The notes under the pieces were generated by a model. That model ran no database searches. It had not been told where the DNA came from and saw only the letters and a program-made list of their open reading frames with translations. A stretch of DNA of 64,000 bases from Capitulum mitella. Its lineage: Eukaryota > Arthropoda > Thecostraca > Pollicipedomorpha > Pollicipedidae. Both the position numbers and the translations under genes were made by a program. Below, in pieces: positions 35,482 through 57,240 of the stretch (within the stretch, counting starts at the first letter, position 1; each line of letters begins with the position of its first letter). The DNA lies in assembly GCA_030062745.1 (NCBI GenBank), contig CP099848.1, forward strand, positions 12,623,568 through 12,687,567, given 5' to 3'.

Positions 35482-37520
35482 TTAAAAACATCAATGAACG
35501 TTATACCTCCTTGTAATATTACCCGTAACATCTAGTAAGGATATTTTTCAAGGGAATCTGCGTTATTGGCTCCCTACAAGTATACTGCAGTCAAGTTTTA
35601 TCGACCAAATGCTATCGTGTCCAACCATCACATGCGAGTTCTAAAAACCTTACGCAGACATGGCGCCAGGAAATCCATTTTGCCAACACATCAAAAGTAA
35701 CAGAATCAACCACATGACTTCTCCGTAGTCGATCCCCTTTTTGTGTTTCCTGGAGAACCACCGCCAGTTCCTGTAATCTCCCGACACTCTGCTCTGGCCG
35801 CGTCCACATGTTTTCTCCCTGACGGGGTGGGCTGGCTGCCGCCGAGACGCAGTGCCACCCGTTCGTTCACCGTACCGGACCGGAACCGGCTCAAAAGATG
35901 GTCGGGCCCGGTCGTCAACAGCACTGACATGGCCCGGTGTCTTCTCTGTTGCGACGTGTTTTACATGCTACCGCCTGTTATTAGAATACTGCGATGACTA
36001 CGTGATTTAAAAGAATCCGTCATTTGGTCTCCCTGAATGTCTCAATGGAAAGTCAAAACTCATTCTGAGTTTTAAATCACATCCTTGCCACATCCCCGTC
36101 GCGTCAATGCCCCATAGCTCTGCCCCATATACTAACGTCATCCTTCATCCCACTTCGAGTCAAGACATCTGGAACAATCATGTCCCACCTATGTTTAATG
36201 CGAGCAGCATCTCCGCCAAAATTCGCACATTCCCTGAGGGCAGCCGCGACTGCAAGCTCTCAAGACTCAAGAAGCCCCAACTGATTGCGTATCGAGAGCT
36301 GACATGCAGAACACGCCAGATACGGCGGCCACATCTTAAGAGCAGGCCTGCGTCACCTCCAGATAACGCGGCCACAACGACAGCTCAGGACAAAGTCCTG
36401 TCGCCAAACAAGGGCAGACCTCGTGACGCCGAGGCCACGGCAAGGGCGCACCACGACTGTTGTTCCGAACTCTGAGTACTGATTACGACCCATACAAAAG
36501 AATAAATACCCGGTGTTACTCCTTCACTGCAGAACTCTGCAAGAGAAACAGCTTGTAATGTTGAACGTGATCATGTCTTCAAATCCGGTAAAAGCCATCA
36601 TCGTGCAGACAGAGTGCATGCGTCCAGCAGCCGCGCGGAATGTGGGGTCGTTTGTGTCACCGTGTTCCAAAAGCTGGGTCGGCTTGGTTGTGAGCAGAGC
36701 TCTTTCGACCAGTTCTGGTCATTTCTGAGCTACGGGATGATTGACATAAGCTTGGCCGGCGCTCTCATCGTGCCGGAAAGAGTGGGTGTCGAGGACAAGG
36801 CACGGGGTCACAGAGCGTGAGAGGACGACAGTTTTCCGAAAGCTTATTTAAATACTGGCATGTCTCAGGCGATCGACGTATCACGAACTATCTCAGCATG
36901 CTTTACATGTGATCAATATTTCTCCTGTTTACCACGCAGTCTCCCAGTAGTTCCACTGTCAGTTACAAATCGAGTGTAATTTCCAGAAGAACGGCAAAAA
37001 AGCATCTTTGTGAGACTGACCACAGACGAGTGAGCGCCCATACAGAAATCTACGAACATACGTCCTTGGGATGAGTGACTGATTTGCGCAAATCTTTCCG
37101 TTTGTGAGTTTAACTAGACTTATGGTCGTGGACTAGGTATCTACCCAGGTTGTATCATGACGACAAATGCTTAGAACCGAACTGCGACAACCTCGTCGTC
37201 ACAGAACCGTGCATGCACGTGTTTTGTGGCAGTTCATTTCACCTCAATGTTCCTTTTGGGTCGCGCGGGGTGTGGAACTAAAACCCCTTTCACAATGCCA
37301 CGTCGAATGTGCATCTGACGCTGCAAACGTCAGACGCGCAAAGGTCGCCAACGGCAGCCGCCCAGGCAAGCGAACTCCCAACGCCTTCCCTCGCTCTCAG
37401 ACCAGCGTCATCAGGCCGACTCAGCGGCCGACTGACCGCCGGCCGTCCAGCCGCCGACACTGCGACGGCAGCGCCTCAGCGTCCCGAGTGCCGAGCCGCC
37501 GGCTCCGCGTCGGTACTCAC
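35482..37520. other. Distal part of the giant TMEM129 intron
   Basis: No conserved exon found. The ORFs at 36107-36475 (+) and 37167-37764 (+) have no recognisable motifs; the latter partly overlaps TMEM129 exon 5 in antisense. Confidence 0.4.
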
Positions 37521-40500
37521 CACTTGGCGAAGCAGTCCAGGCACCACATGGGCCGGCAGCTGCACGGGCGGCACGGGTTATCGCGGCCCAGCTGGCCGCA
37601 CTGTCGCAAGAGACGCACTCCGGCCGGTACCTCGCCGCAGCCGACGCACAGCTCTAGCTCCTGGCGGGCGCAGGCGACCGACATTTCGGGCTGCCCGCAG
37701 GCGCAGGGTGACGTGCGCCGGAAGGCGTGAAGAAAACCCTTCCTCACCAGTCAAACGATTATAACCCGTCCCGTACCTGGATGTCATTAATTACCAGCTG
37801 GCAGTGGTTATCATTTCAGTTGCACGGAGGGTTTTACGCTGTGTCGAAGGCTCCGTTCACAGGCAATGTGGTATTTTCCGTTCAGATTTTTATTTCATGC
37901 GTAAAATTTGTGATAATGATTTCACGCGTATGCAGAAAAATATGTCGGATCACCACAAAAAATGTATCACCTAAAGAAGGTCATTACGGCCTTATACTGA
38001 CGTTAGATTGAGGCCTTTTCGTTGACAGCTACAAGTACCGCGTTGAAACAAATCGTCGAAATCTGAGTCGACGCGACCAAAGCGAATCATCCAATTGATA
38101 AAATCGCAGACGTGACGTCACCGTATCTGGTGCGACGACGCCATCATCTTCACTGACCTCCGTAGCGACGACGGGCAGGTTGTCGTCCACGACCTTGCGG
38201 AAGGCGTCGACGAACCTCTCGGTGAGCGTCTGGTGGATGACGATGTTGCGGAAGTTGCGGACGCGCCGGCCCAGGCGATGGCGCACCTCGGGCAGCTGGT
38301 CTGACGTCACCCTGCCGGCGGCAGACAGCGGTCGGCAGGCCTTAGCCACCAGGCGGTGCAGAACACAGGACACGGGACTGCCCGAGCCTGCCTCGAGATG
38401 GCGGACGACGGGAACAGGCTATTCAGCCGGAACATCGATTGCTGGGTTATTTAACGACGTTCTCGACTGCCAGGGCGATGTCGCGTCGCAACCTCCTACG
38501 CCGGTTGTCGCGGGAGATGGCGAAATGTGCTGTCATCCGGACTCGAATCGAAGACCTTCCGGCCATAAGGCTTGATGTCGGAAAAAAAAGACATGGTTCC
38601 GTTCCACCCGTCAGTATGGGAACCCTCAAAACTGTGTCCGTGGTTCCATTCCATCTGTCAGCTCGGAAACCATCAAAGCCATGTCCCTAGTCAGGCGGGT
38701 TTGTTGTACGTCAGTGATATGCCAATAGTTTCACAGCCCATCTCTCCTGATTTCGCCAACGCTAAAAGACGTTAGGACGGCTGTTTCCTCAACCCCGACT
38801 GAAAATACACGCAGCGAACTCCAAACGAACGCAGGTGAAGGCCAAATTTACACAGAGACGGAGAGTCAGAACCCGATAACTGGGACCACTCATGATAAAG
38901 CTGACGGCGAAATTTCAAGTCATGCCCCATCGGTGCCGTTCAAGGTCGCTGTTCGGTCCGCCACATCACAAACGAGCAAAAAAATCGGTCCGACGATCAC
39001 AAAGTCCGACGCATTTCCAAACTGAGACAGCCAACGCAGGGCTTCAACCTACCAAATGCAGTTCCCTTGTCCCATTGCGACTAACTCATGCGTGTCGAGA
39101 TTGGTGCCAGAGATGCTTGAATAATCCGAAGACTATTTTTGTCACATGTAGTCACGAGCTGACGAGCAAGCTGTCACCCCTACACTCCGCACGTTATGGT
39201 AACCGTTTCACGCGTAGGAAGGTCACGGCCGATGTCACTGCCTCCCGAGCAACGCTGGGGGCAACTATCTGCCCCGGTCGGTGCTGGCTTCCATCGAGCC
39301 TCAAACGTCGCCAGGGGGCAGAGGGATTAAGGGTTACTGCTGGCAGACGTGTTTTGCTGCATTCGGGCATCCGTTCAGCCCCCACCGTGTACCAGGCGAC
39401 GGGACGGAACAATAACGAAATAAGGATGTCACCAGACATCTGCCAGGATCACAACACGAGGTAGATTATCTTCGTTTTGCGTCGGACTCTAAGCTGACCA
39501 GCTGGGGTAAGTACTGCATCACCTCAGAACTGCTTCACTCTCACATACCACCCATATGAGATAATGCACATCATATTGTGCAGATGGTGTGATAGTGCAT
39601 GATGCACCAGGCCAGCAGAAAGTTCAATACACAATGGGGATAGCCTATATTGCATTGGGATGTAAGCACATGTCTGGATGTCCAGGATAATACTGATGAA
39701 AAGTGCAAGACCACATGGAAGGATTGAGAAAACGCAACAGAAACTTAAGTAAGGTAAGCACATTTTACTCTTCTTCCTTGCTGTAGGAATTAGCAGCCAT
39801 CATGGTGGGTACAAGCAACATATTGGTGACAAAGCTACAAAGAACTACTACATACCTGATGACAAAATCAGGCACAGATGGCTTCATGCTGACTACACGG
39901 CATGTGACGGTCTGGAATGTCCGCTCACTCAGCACATGTGGCTCAGAGCTGGACTCCAGGTCCAGGTACACGTGGTCAACGTGAATGATGTTTACATGAT
40001 ATGGGGTCAGTTTGATCAGCCAGTTGTCCGTGATGATGACACGGTGGGCAGCCACAGCATCTGTTGCAAACTTGTCCACACTGAAGGGAGAAAACATGGA
40101 TTATTAGAGGAAAAGTTAAGGATGAAAAGGAAAGGTATATGATAATCAACATGTCATTTTCTCATGTTCTAGGAAACCTGTCTGTGGTTGACAAACAAAG
40201 AACGGTTATGGTAGCATATTTTACAGACATTAGCGGTTACGAAAGCTCAGGTTATTACCTAACACACAGTTATTTTGTTCATTAAAAACAGCCATACATG
40301 TATAAGATACCTGCCAGCACTTTCTTAATTCCAAACTATTAACGGAGCTAGCTGATGGTGACATCAAACCAACATGCTGATGAAAGTGCTAGAAGAACCA
40401 GGAAAGTAATGCCCACCTCCTGAACTCTCTGTTGATATCAGCTGCCACCTCCCTCCACATGCCAGTCTCACTGTATGTAACCAGCACTCTTGCCAGAGGG

Positions 40501-41199
40501 TGAGCAGTCCAACTGTTCTGCATCCAGTACCTCCATGTCAGAAAAGCAGCCAGAGCCATAAAGGAGCTGACAAGAAAACCCCAGTAGACCCAGGCATCAG
40601 CAAGGTGGAGCTTCCCAGCTGTCCACCAAAGGCCAATGAAGTATCCTAAAAGGGAGAGGAACATTAGGAGATTTATTTTCATGCCACATTTTCAAAACAA
40701 TGCCAATTTACAAATAAAAAAATAGCATTTAGGGCTTTTCTACACCAAAAAGTGATTATCTGGGCAATCCTTTAGAAGCGCACGCCATAAACCAAGCACA
40801 CTGGATGATACATATACGGCGCGCGTGACAAAAGGAGACGTCAGCTGTTGCAAGAAAAAACAACATTATGCACTGGAGCTCCAGGTCGTAGATCACCTAC
40901 TATTCGCTCTTGTTTTACACAGTAGGTTAGGTTAGGTTAGGTTAGGTTAGGTTAGGTTAGGTTAGGTAAGGTTAGGTTAGGTTAGGTTAGCGAATAGTAG
41001 GTGATCCACGACCCTGGAGCTCCAGTGCATAATGTTGTTGTTTCTCGCAACAGCTGACGTCTCCTTTTGCCACGCGCGCCGTATATGTGTCATCCAGTGT
41101 GCTTGGTTTATGGCGCACGCTTCTAAAGGATTACCATTATCTGTACGAGAAAATGGGAAAACTTGTCACGATTATCTTATATATCAAATATACAACATA

Positions 41200-41265
<66 letters not shown>

Positions 41266-41551
41266 ATACATATATATGACACATGACAGGCATATTTGTG
41301 GTTATGTGGAAGCATCATTTTTTGCAAGGATTTTACTTACCCAAAGGGAGGCACAAATGTGTCACTATATTGCAAGTTGTTCTCTTGATATGATAACTGA
41401 TAAAATCCAAATGCTCAGAGCCAAACAGGGAGGCAAACAGCTTCTCAGCTGTTAGACCAGCCGAGATAAATTCAGTTGGTGGGAAGAGTTCGCATAATGC
41501 AAACACAAAATAAAATAATGTCCAAAGGCCAGCAGTGGAATGGGATAACAT
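37521..41551 (-). CDS. TMEM129: TMEM129 exons 1-5: ER membrane RING-type E3 ubiquitin ligase
   Basis: TMEM129 is an ER-resident E3 ligase of ER-associated degradation that works with Derlin-1. Exons: 41551-41341, 40645-40417, 40080-39856, 38311-38158 and 37690-37521, then 7059-6936. Phases are 1, 2, 2, 0 and 2; the total of 1113 bases gives 370 residues, near the human 362. Exon 1 has the first TM and FPPTEFISAGLT. Exon 2 has two more TM spans, then WTAHPLARVLVTYSETG. Exon 3 starts VDKFATD. Exon 4 has NIVIHQTLTERFVDAF. Exon 5 has the first half of an all-cysteine RING: CVGC, then CSCRPMWCLDCFAKW. All introns are GT-AG. It is head to head with DUS2. Exons 1-3 are A/T-rich and poor in CpG; exons 4-6 are GC-rich. 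Intron 1 carries the fold-back element and a TA microsatellite. Confidence 0.93.
38436..38580 (-). mobile_element. tRNA-derived SINE, truncated copy, in TMEM129 intron 3
   Basis: On the minus strand, cttcGATTCGAGTCCgga (B-box-like) is followed by gacaaccggcgtaggaggttgcgacgc and ends gacgttaaataaccc. It matches the fuller copy at 61838-62003 along this stretch. The tRNA-like 5' half (A box) is not recognisable here. Confidence 0.5.
40763..41135. mobile_element. 373-bp fold-back DNA element with (TTAGG)n centre
   Basis: Two arms of about 150 bp (about 40763-40912 and 40990-41135) are near-perfect inverted copies, starting GG(C/T)AATCCTTTAGAAGCG at each outer end. They surround an array of TTAGG units. 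The direct repeat ATTATCTG at 40755-40762 and 41136-41143 is an 8-bp target duplication. No ORF. Eight-base duplications fit hAT, P or Merlin; GG-start ends favour none decisively. It lies in TMEM129 intron 1 and is rich in CpG, unlike its surroundings. Confidence 0.85.
40923..40990 (+). repeat. Interstitial telomere-type repeat (TTAGG)n
   Basis: About 13 units of the arthropod telomere pentamer with one GTAAG variant. It forms the loop between the arms of the fold-back element, not a chromosome end. Confidence 0.9.
41205..41257. repeat. (TA)n microsatellite in TMEM129 intron 1
   Basis: An uninterrupted run of about 26 TA units, followed by GT units and another short TA run. Confidence 0.95.
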
Positions 41552-51149
<9,598 letters not shown>

Positions 51150-51592
51150 GCTGTCCGACGGTGCGCGGCGGACAGTCGGACAGCAGACCGTGTCCGCCGC
51201 GCCAGTCAGCTGAGCTGTCCGACGGTGCGCGGCGGACAGTCGGACAGCAGACCCTGTCCGCAGCGCCGATCAGCTGAGTTCTCCGGCGGTGCGCGACGGA
51301 CAGACGGACCGGGAAGTGCGCCCGGCCCGTGCGACGTCTGGCAGCCGCGGTCCATGTCGTGCTGCGGCCTGTGTCCCTGGTGACCGATGACGTCATGCGC
51401 CGGGTGTGACGTCTGCTGCCCATTTATGTCGTAAAACAAATCCGATTCAGGTGCTGCTGGACTTTGATGTTTGTTGACGATGTCGTTGTAATCTTCGTTT
51501 CTGCTGGACGAGATTAGAGATCAGCATTGTCTGGCTCATTAGCCATACGGTGCCTCTCAAGGTCTTTTGGGTCCTTTGCGAACAGTTATTAA

Positions 51593-51660
51593 GATGGCTT
51601 TAGTTGCTTTAACCTAGACCTTTTCATGATGGCTTTAGTTGCTTTAACCTAGACCTTTTC
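51593..51660 (+). repeat. 35-bp tandem duplication
   Basis: Two adjacent, near-identical units beginning gatggctttagttgctttaa at 51593 and 51628. Confidence 0.9.
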
Positions 51661-53560
51661 CTGGGATTTCCTACGATTGAGGTGCGAGTTTGATATCGAA
51701 ATAACTGGTTGCAATAACAGGCTTTATTGGTTGGTTGTGAACGATATCCATCTGGACGTGGGTTCAGTTGCGTTTTCAGGTTTGCAAAGACAGATGAAAT
51801 GTTAAAGACGCAGAGCTGGTGCCTGGAAATATCCCGTCTCATCACATCAATTTTGTAATATTGTGCCGTTTTGTAATGGCGTACATCACTATTCCGTGTT
51901 CGTTGTGGCACGCGCCGTTTCATGGACATTGCCACAACTGGGAGATCATGTATACTAAATCCCTGCGAGTTTTGGCGAGACACCCGATAGGCCGATATTA
52001 GGGCTGCGCTCTGACGCAGCCTCGCTCACACGCTGCACGTCGTCCCGGACTCGGAGTGGTAAGCGTAGGCGAGACTTGGCCGTGCACGGAGTCTGGCGAA
52101 GGGAGTCGGCTGGCTAGTGCCAGAATGGTGGCGGTGTTATTTCCATGTGTCCGGTATGCCATGTGCCAGCATGCACAGCAGTCTGACAATCACATAAGTC
52201 CTGAAAATAATAAGCCATCCAATGGGCTGCCTATGTGGCTAGTGGTGTTAGTAGATGTCTTGCATCGTCGTCGAGACCAAATTGATATTTTTAATCAAAG
52301 AAGAAACCGGATCTGTTTGGAATGAATCAAGAGGAGCGGCATTGGGAGTCAGAGTTGAACTATTTATCGGAAACAATTCGTATAAGCGCATAACTATTTC
52401 CTCATGGTGTGCAGACTTCGGCGTTGCGTTCATGGCCACGTGTGAATTTGACTGACACCAGTGGTGGACTTGGACTCAATGCTAACATTGCAGGCACGTC
52501 ACTCAGGCGAGGTTCAGTGTGCGCGGGGTGAAATTTCCCCGCCCCGTGTGTGTGACTGTACTCGTATTTGGTTTCCGCTACAAAGTAGCCCGGAGCGGAA
52601 GCGAACTGCTTATCACGTAAGCAAATGTTTAAAGCTGTTTTATCGATTCTCGGGAAAGGCAGATACAGTTGGCGCTGGAACCAGAGGCACAGAAGGTTGC
52701 ACCATGGCACTAACTCAGTTAACCACGGTGAACGCCATGACGCTAACTTAAAGATGCTGGGTCCTCAGCCGCGGCTTAACACCGATGATTCGCATGCGTC
52801 GCGGTGCTAAACGTCAACAGTGACCAGTTGCTTTCCTGGCACTGCCCAGAAATGCCTCCGAGCGGCGATAGCGGATCGTCCTTCACGAGGAACGCCGACG
52901 GCCCTACCAGCCGGGCGCCTGGCGCACGGAACGTCTCCACTTCCCGCTCATTCCGCCAGCCGGCCAACTGATTCCATCGCATCTCCGTGTTCTGCCGCTG
53001 TCGGCGGGGACGAAAGACCTCGGTCCCGCCGGGCCAGCGAGCGGAGGTCGAACAGGGCCACAGAGTCCGCTGCAGCCTGGATCGATCGGCCGAACCTGTT
53101 CAGCCTGTTACACCCCCTTTGGCCGGCTGTTGTGCCCCCCATCTCCTTTCGGCGAACACTCCTGGTGACGTTTCAGATAAGTATCCATGATGCTCATTTA
53201 GAGTAGAGCTGACGCCCCGAAACGATCCAAAGGCGCTCATCCAAATAGGGGCGGATCCAAGATTCCGCCGGGGGGGAATGGTCAGGCGGGCCCCCTCCCG
53301 GCTGCCCCCCCTCCCATTTTCTTTGCCCTTTAGATATGTAAAACGTTGATCTGCTCGGGTCCCAGGTGAAATGTTTGATATAATTTTACGTTTCTTAACA
53401 TACAAAGAAGCCGGAAAAATTCAGGCGCGTCACCTTTTGAGAAAATTTTGTGCCTCCCACTTACACACACACACAAGGTGACCGAAATATGACAACAACG
53501 GCGGGATTTTATCCGGCTGGGTCCTCCTCTTTATTTGAAATTCCCTCTATTTGAATACTG
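51661..53560. other. DUS2 downstream intergenic DNA
   Basis: No gene recognised. About 53250-53330 holds G- and C-runs around ggggcggatccaagattccgcc, a motif common at MITE ends. An (AC)n stretch lies at 53463. Confidence 0.4.
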
Positions 53561-53564
53561 TTGC

Positions 53565-54640
53565 ACTCCTCCGTCACTGAGGCACCCTTCCGCTACCCTA
53601 ACGGCAAATCCTACAGGCAAGCAGACGGCGCGGCCAATGGAGGTCACCTCTGGGGTGTTTGTTCGTTAACATGTACATACGACTGCTGGAGAACCGCGCC
53701 CTCAAAAACCCAGACCTCAAGCCAAACATATACTGTCGCTATGCTCACCACCTATTCGTAGACCTCGTGGACGAGGCCCACCTCCATCAACTACAGACCG
53801 CCTTGCAGCAGGAGTCGGTCTTGCGATTCACAACCGATTTGAGCACCGACAATCATATACCTTTTCTGGCTATTGGTATAGATGTGAACAATGGCACTTC
53901 TGTTACGAAAGTACACCGTAAAGCCACTGATGCTGGTCGACGCATTAACGCGGCCAATGAATGCCCAGAGCACTTCCGAACGGCCGCCATCCGTTCATTT
54001 GTACGGCACATTCAAATGATGTTCTGTCTGACCCACCGCACTTCAGGAACTACAGCGCTGTAAACAAATCCTCATAAATAATGGTTATTCTAATAGTGAA
54101 ATTGACCAAGACACCAGGTTTGGCCTAAACTGTCGAAACATAATGGCACACGACGACAAGCCATGCTACCAGTTGTTTTACAAAAACCAGATGTCCTCTC
54201 CACATAAGGTCGGCGAAAAAGTCCTGCGGGGCATGGTACACACGAACGTCACTCCAACAGATCAAAACACCCAAATCAGACTCACTTTCTATTATAACAG
54301 TAAGACCATCAGCAGTCTTGCCATGAAAAACAATATGACAGCCGAAACTAACAAACTGATTCGTCCCAATGTAATTTACGAATTTCATTACCTACACGGA
54401 AACTGTCTGCTCCGCAACGTTAACTACATTGGTACGACTACAACAGCTCTATCGTGTCGCATGACTAAGCACTTCCAGGAGGGAACGCCTGACCAACACG
54501 AGCGTAACGCTCACAGCCACAAAGCCCCACGCTCCGACGTAACTGAAAATACACAGATCCTGACATCCTGTTCGAACAAACGCCGACTAAGGGTCTTAGA
54601 AGCCACTGCAACCAGGGACAAGATTCCATAACTCAACAAG
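53565..54640 (+). mobile_element. Penelope-like retroelement remnant: RT and GIY-YIG endonuclease
   Basis: Blocks of a PLE protein occur in order but in shifting frames. They are YRQADGAANGG (RT motif B, usually DGxAMGSPLG), IYCRYAHHLFVD (the RT active site, where the family has YxDD; here both Asp are His), HIPFLAIGIDVNNGT with TSVTKVHRKATDAG, QELQRCKQILINNGYSN, and VNYIGTTTTALSCRMTKHFQEG-type GIY-YIG nuclease sequence with a conserved Tyr, Gly, Arg and His. The frame changes near 53650 and 54030. It is inactive, and only the 3' half is present. Confidence 0.82.
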
Positions 54641-55049
54641 CAGCTGAATGCTGCATCACTTTGAACCTTTTTAGTTATCTTGTGACAGAGTGGCCAAATG
54701 ACCGATGGTAGGGAGAGGGAACAAGAAAGTGGGAGAAAAGCGTTTTATGTATTAATATGATTTTGGCTTAGGGACAATCTGAAAACTGTTGGTGCCTGCC
54801 AAATTTTGTCTTGAAGTGCATGCTTATTTTTTGTAACCTTGATTGTTTAGCATATTAAGCTCGGTCACATTGTTTTGAAAATGAGGAACGGATTCCTTGA
54901 AACGTTAGCTAACGATATATATAAATGGCAGTTGGGGGCCTCATATATGACTTACCGAAACCGACGAAAAACCTTATCCGACACATTGCTCCCTGGTTTG
55001 GGGGATAAGCTATTCTAGTAGGCTTGAAAAGCTTTTCATCAGAGAAAGC

Positions 55050-55450
55050 TTAAGAACTTCAAAAGAGAGCTGTGCGTTTGATTGAGTTTGTTTTCCCTCC
55101 TCAAAGCTGTGAGCCAGTCTTGAAACGTTACAAAATCTTGACGGTTTCAGACCTTGCAAAGTCGCAGCTGCTTATACTAACGCTCAGATTTTTGACTCGC
55201 CAGTTACCCTCGCCTTTCAGTTTGTTGCATAAGATAAACATAACAACGAATATAATCGTAGACTAACACACCATTTCGAGCAACCTTTCCGAATCAAAAT
55301 TATGTGTTTTTTTTCGGCTCATCAGGGCCCGAAATTGTGGAATGACATCTTGGTACTCAAAATTTGCTGCTCTTGACGATGTTCCAGTCTCGAAAGTTTT
55401 CACGGAAAAATATCATCCGAAAGCACTTTGTTGACTCGTATGCCTCACGT
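55050..55450 (+). mobile_element. LINE 3' remnant (CR1/L2-like C-terminus)
   Basis: LQKRAVRLIEF, EPVLKRYKILTVSDL and LLTLRFL are followed, after a stop and a frame change, by QGPKLWNDI. This is the usual end of non-LTR ORF2 proteins. It directly follows the Penelope remnant. No endonuclease or RT core was seen upstream. Confidence 0.6.
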
Positions 55451-55766
55451 TAATCAATGAAATCAACGTCATCTTTGTGCTCTTTCTCTTACGTTCTCAC
55501 AAATCCCAGACAAAATAAAGCACTGCAGCCGACGACGTCGCCGGCCGACTAGCCGGCCCAGCGGCCGTCCCCAACGGCATCAGGGACGGTCCAGGCCCGC
55601 CGTATCGTGCTGTCGGCTGTCACGGCGGCCCACCTGTCGTCCCCAGCGGCATTAGGGACGGCGCCCGGGCCCGCCTAGCCATTCTGCGGCGGACTGTGGA
55701 CTGCGGAAATGAACATTTCTAATTTACTCCTATTTTATTGTAATTTAATGACTGCTCGTTCTTTGC

Positions 55767-56988
55767 TTAACCCGTCCCCGACATGGGGGGGAGTTGACTG
55801 CCACCCCTGAGGTTGTTCTGGGATTGCGAGAGAACGAACTAACACAGAGTCACGAAACTTTGTGTACCTTTTGCTCCATCAATTTTACATCTCATGTCAA
55901 AATTTTGACCTCAGGTCAGGTCAGGTGCCTGACCCAAGTCAGGTCAACCGGATCTATGTCAAAAAAGTTCAGCGCCCTCTAACTTTTTCGCAAAACAAGA
56001 TATCTCAATAATACTTTCAGGGATTAGTGATCGTGATAGATGCAACGAATCTGCTGTCTCAAATTTTTCGGAATTTTCCCAGCCATTGACCTAAGGTCAA
56101 GCCCATTTTTAAGACATGTCGCCGTTTTTTCGCAAATTGACGGAATATTTCACAACATTTTTAGTGTGGAGTGAAGCAGACATTTAGTTACCGTCATTGG
56201 ACGAAATATCAATGACTGCCAGGCCATTGACCTGAGGTCAGGTCACGAATAACTGTAGTAATCCAAAATGTACCACCGTCAAAATCGACCATGAATTACT
56301 CAGAATGGGTAGAAAATGGTAGAAGTAGCTTGCACAGACGTAATTAATACCAGGAACCTCAAAAAGTTTGAAAAAGTAGCATATTTTGAAAATAAACAGG
56401 CTCTCGCGAGTAAAACTCCGCCAACTTTGTAGATTGGTACCTAATGCATTTTTCCAAAATTTAAGCATGAGAAACCATCACAAGAACCACAAAGATCAAC
56501 AAAATTCACATAGATGGTCTTTTTTTGGCGAAAATAAAGGAACGTTAAAACTAGTTCCCGTCAATTTGTTACTGCACACGGTAGCGGCGCACCCCGACAG
56601 CTGGCGGGAGAATTACGGTGTCTTTAACTCAACGTTTCGGCGTATATATTGAACAAATCTTTGGAAATTAGACGTGTATCGGCATCCGCGGACCTTTACT
56701 TGTGCGCTGGTGCCTTTACCTATGCGTTAATAGTCACAGCCCTTGAGATTCAGGCCATTTCTCAGTCTCATGCAGTCGGCTATGAGAAAACATATTTAGG
56801 GCGTAAATTGTTTACATATTATCTAAAACTAAAAATGAGACCAGTTTCGAGTTCTACTCGTCACAAGCTTTCCAACGGTATGCTTATTTTTATCATGCGA
56901 CCAACCGTTCGTGAGTTAGAGGGGGGCAATTAACTGTGCCCCCCAGTCGCCCATGTTCGAAACAGACCGACGGTCGTGCGCGGGTTAA
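55767..56988 (+). mobile_element. piggyBac-type MITE, family B
   Basis: 1222 bp between TTAA 55767-55770 and TTAA 56985-56988, with terminal CCCG...CGGG. It is built like family A (G-run next to the 5' end, a GGGGGC...GCCCCCC hairpin around a TTAACTG near the 3' end, no ORF, interior clusters of AGGTCA half-sites at about 55905-55945 and 56085-56245), but I see no base-level alignment to family A beyond these features. Confidence 0.65.
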
Positions 56989-57142
56989 TAATGACTTAAT
57001 GTGCTGTCATATGTGCGATGATGCATGAAGCATGTGTCTGTGTGTCTGAATAGTATGAGTCAATGTGTGGGCATTTGCTTGCTACAGGTGTTTCGAGAGT
57101 GTATTCTTCGTATGTCGGTGGGTACTTAGGTTTATATGTGCG

Positions 57143-57146
<4 letters not shown>

Positions 57147-57199
<53 letters not shown>

Positions 57200-57240
57200 G
57201 CGCGTACGTGCGTGCGTGTGTGCGTGTGCGCGCGTCTGTG
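57147..57240 (+). repeat. (GT)n microsatellite
   Basis: About 24 GT units, then a GC/GT-alternating run (gcgtgtgcgcgtacgtgcgtgcg) that could adopt Z-DNA. Confidence 0.95.

Noticed and set aside
36107-39464. + strand ORFs at 36107, 37167, 37309 and 38892
   Set aside because: No motifs. Those at 37167-37764 overlap TMEM129 exon 5 in antisense; the others lie in its introns.
40923-40990. A chromosome end or telomere fusion
   Set aside because: The TTAGG array is short, flanked by inverted arms and a target duplication, and lies inside a gene intron.
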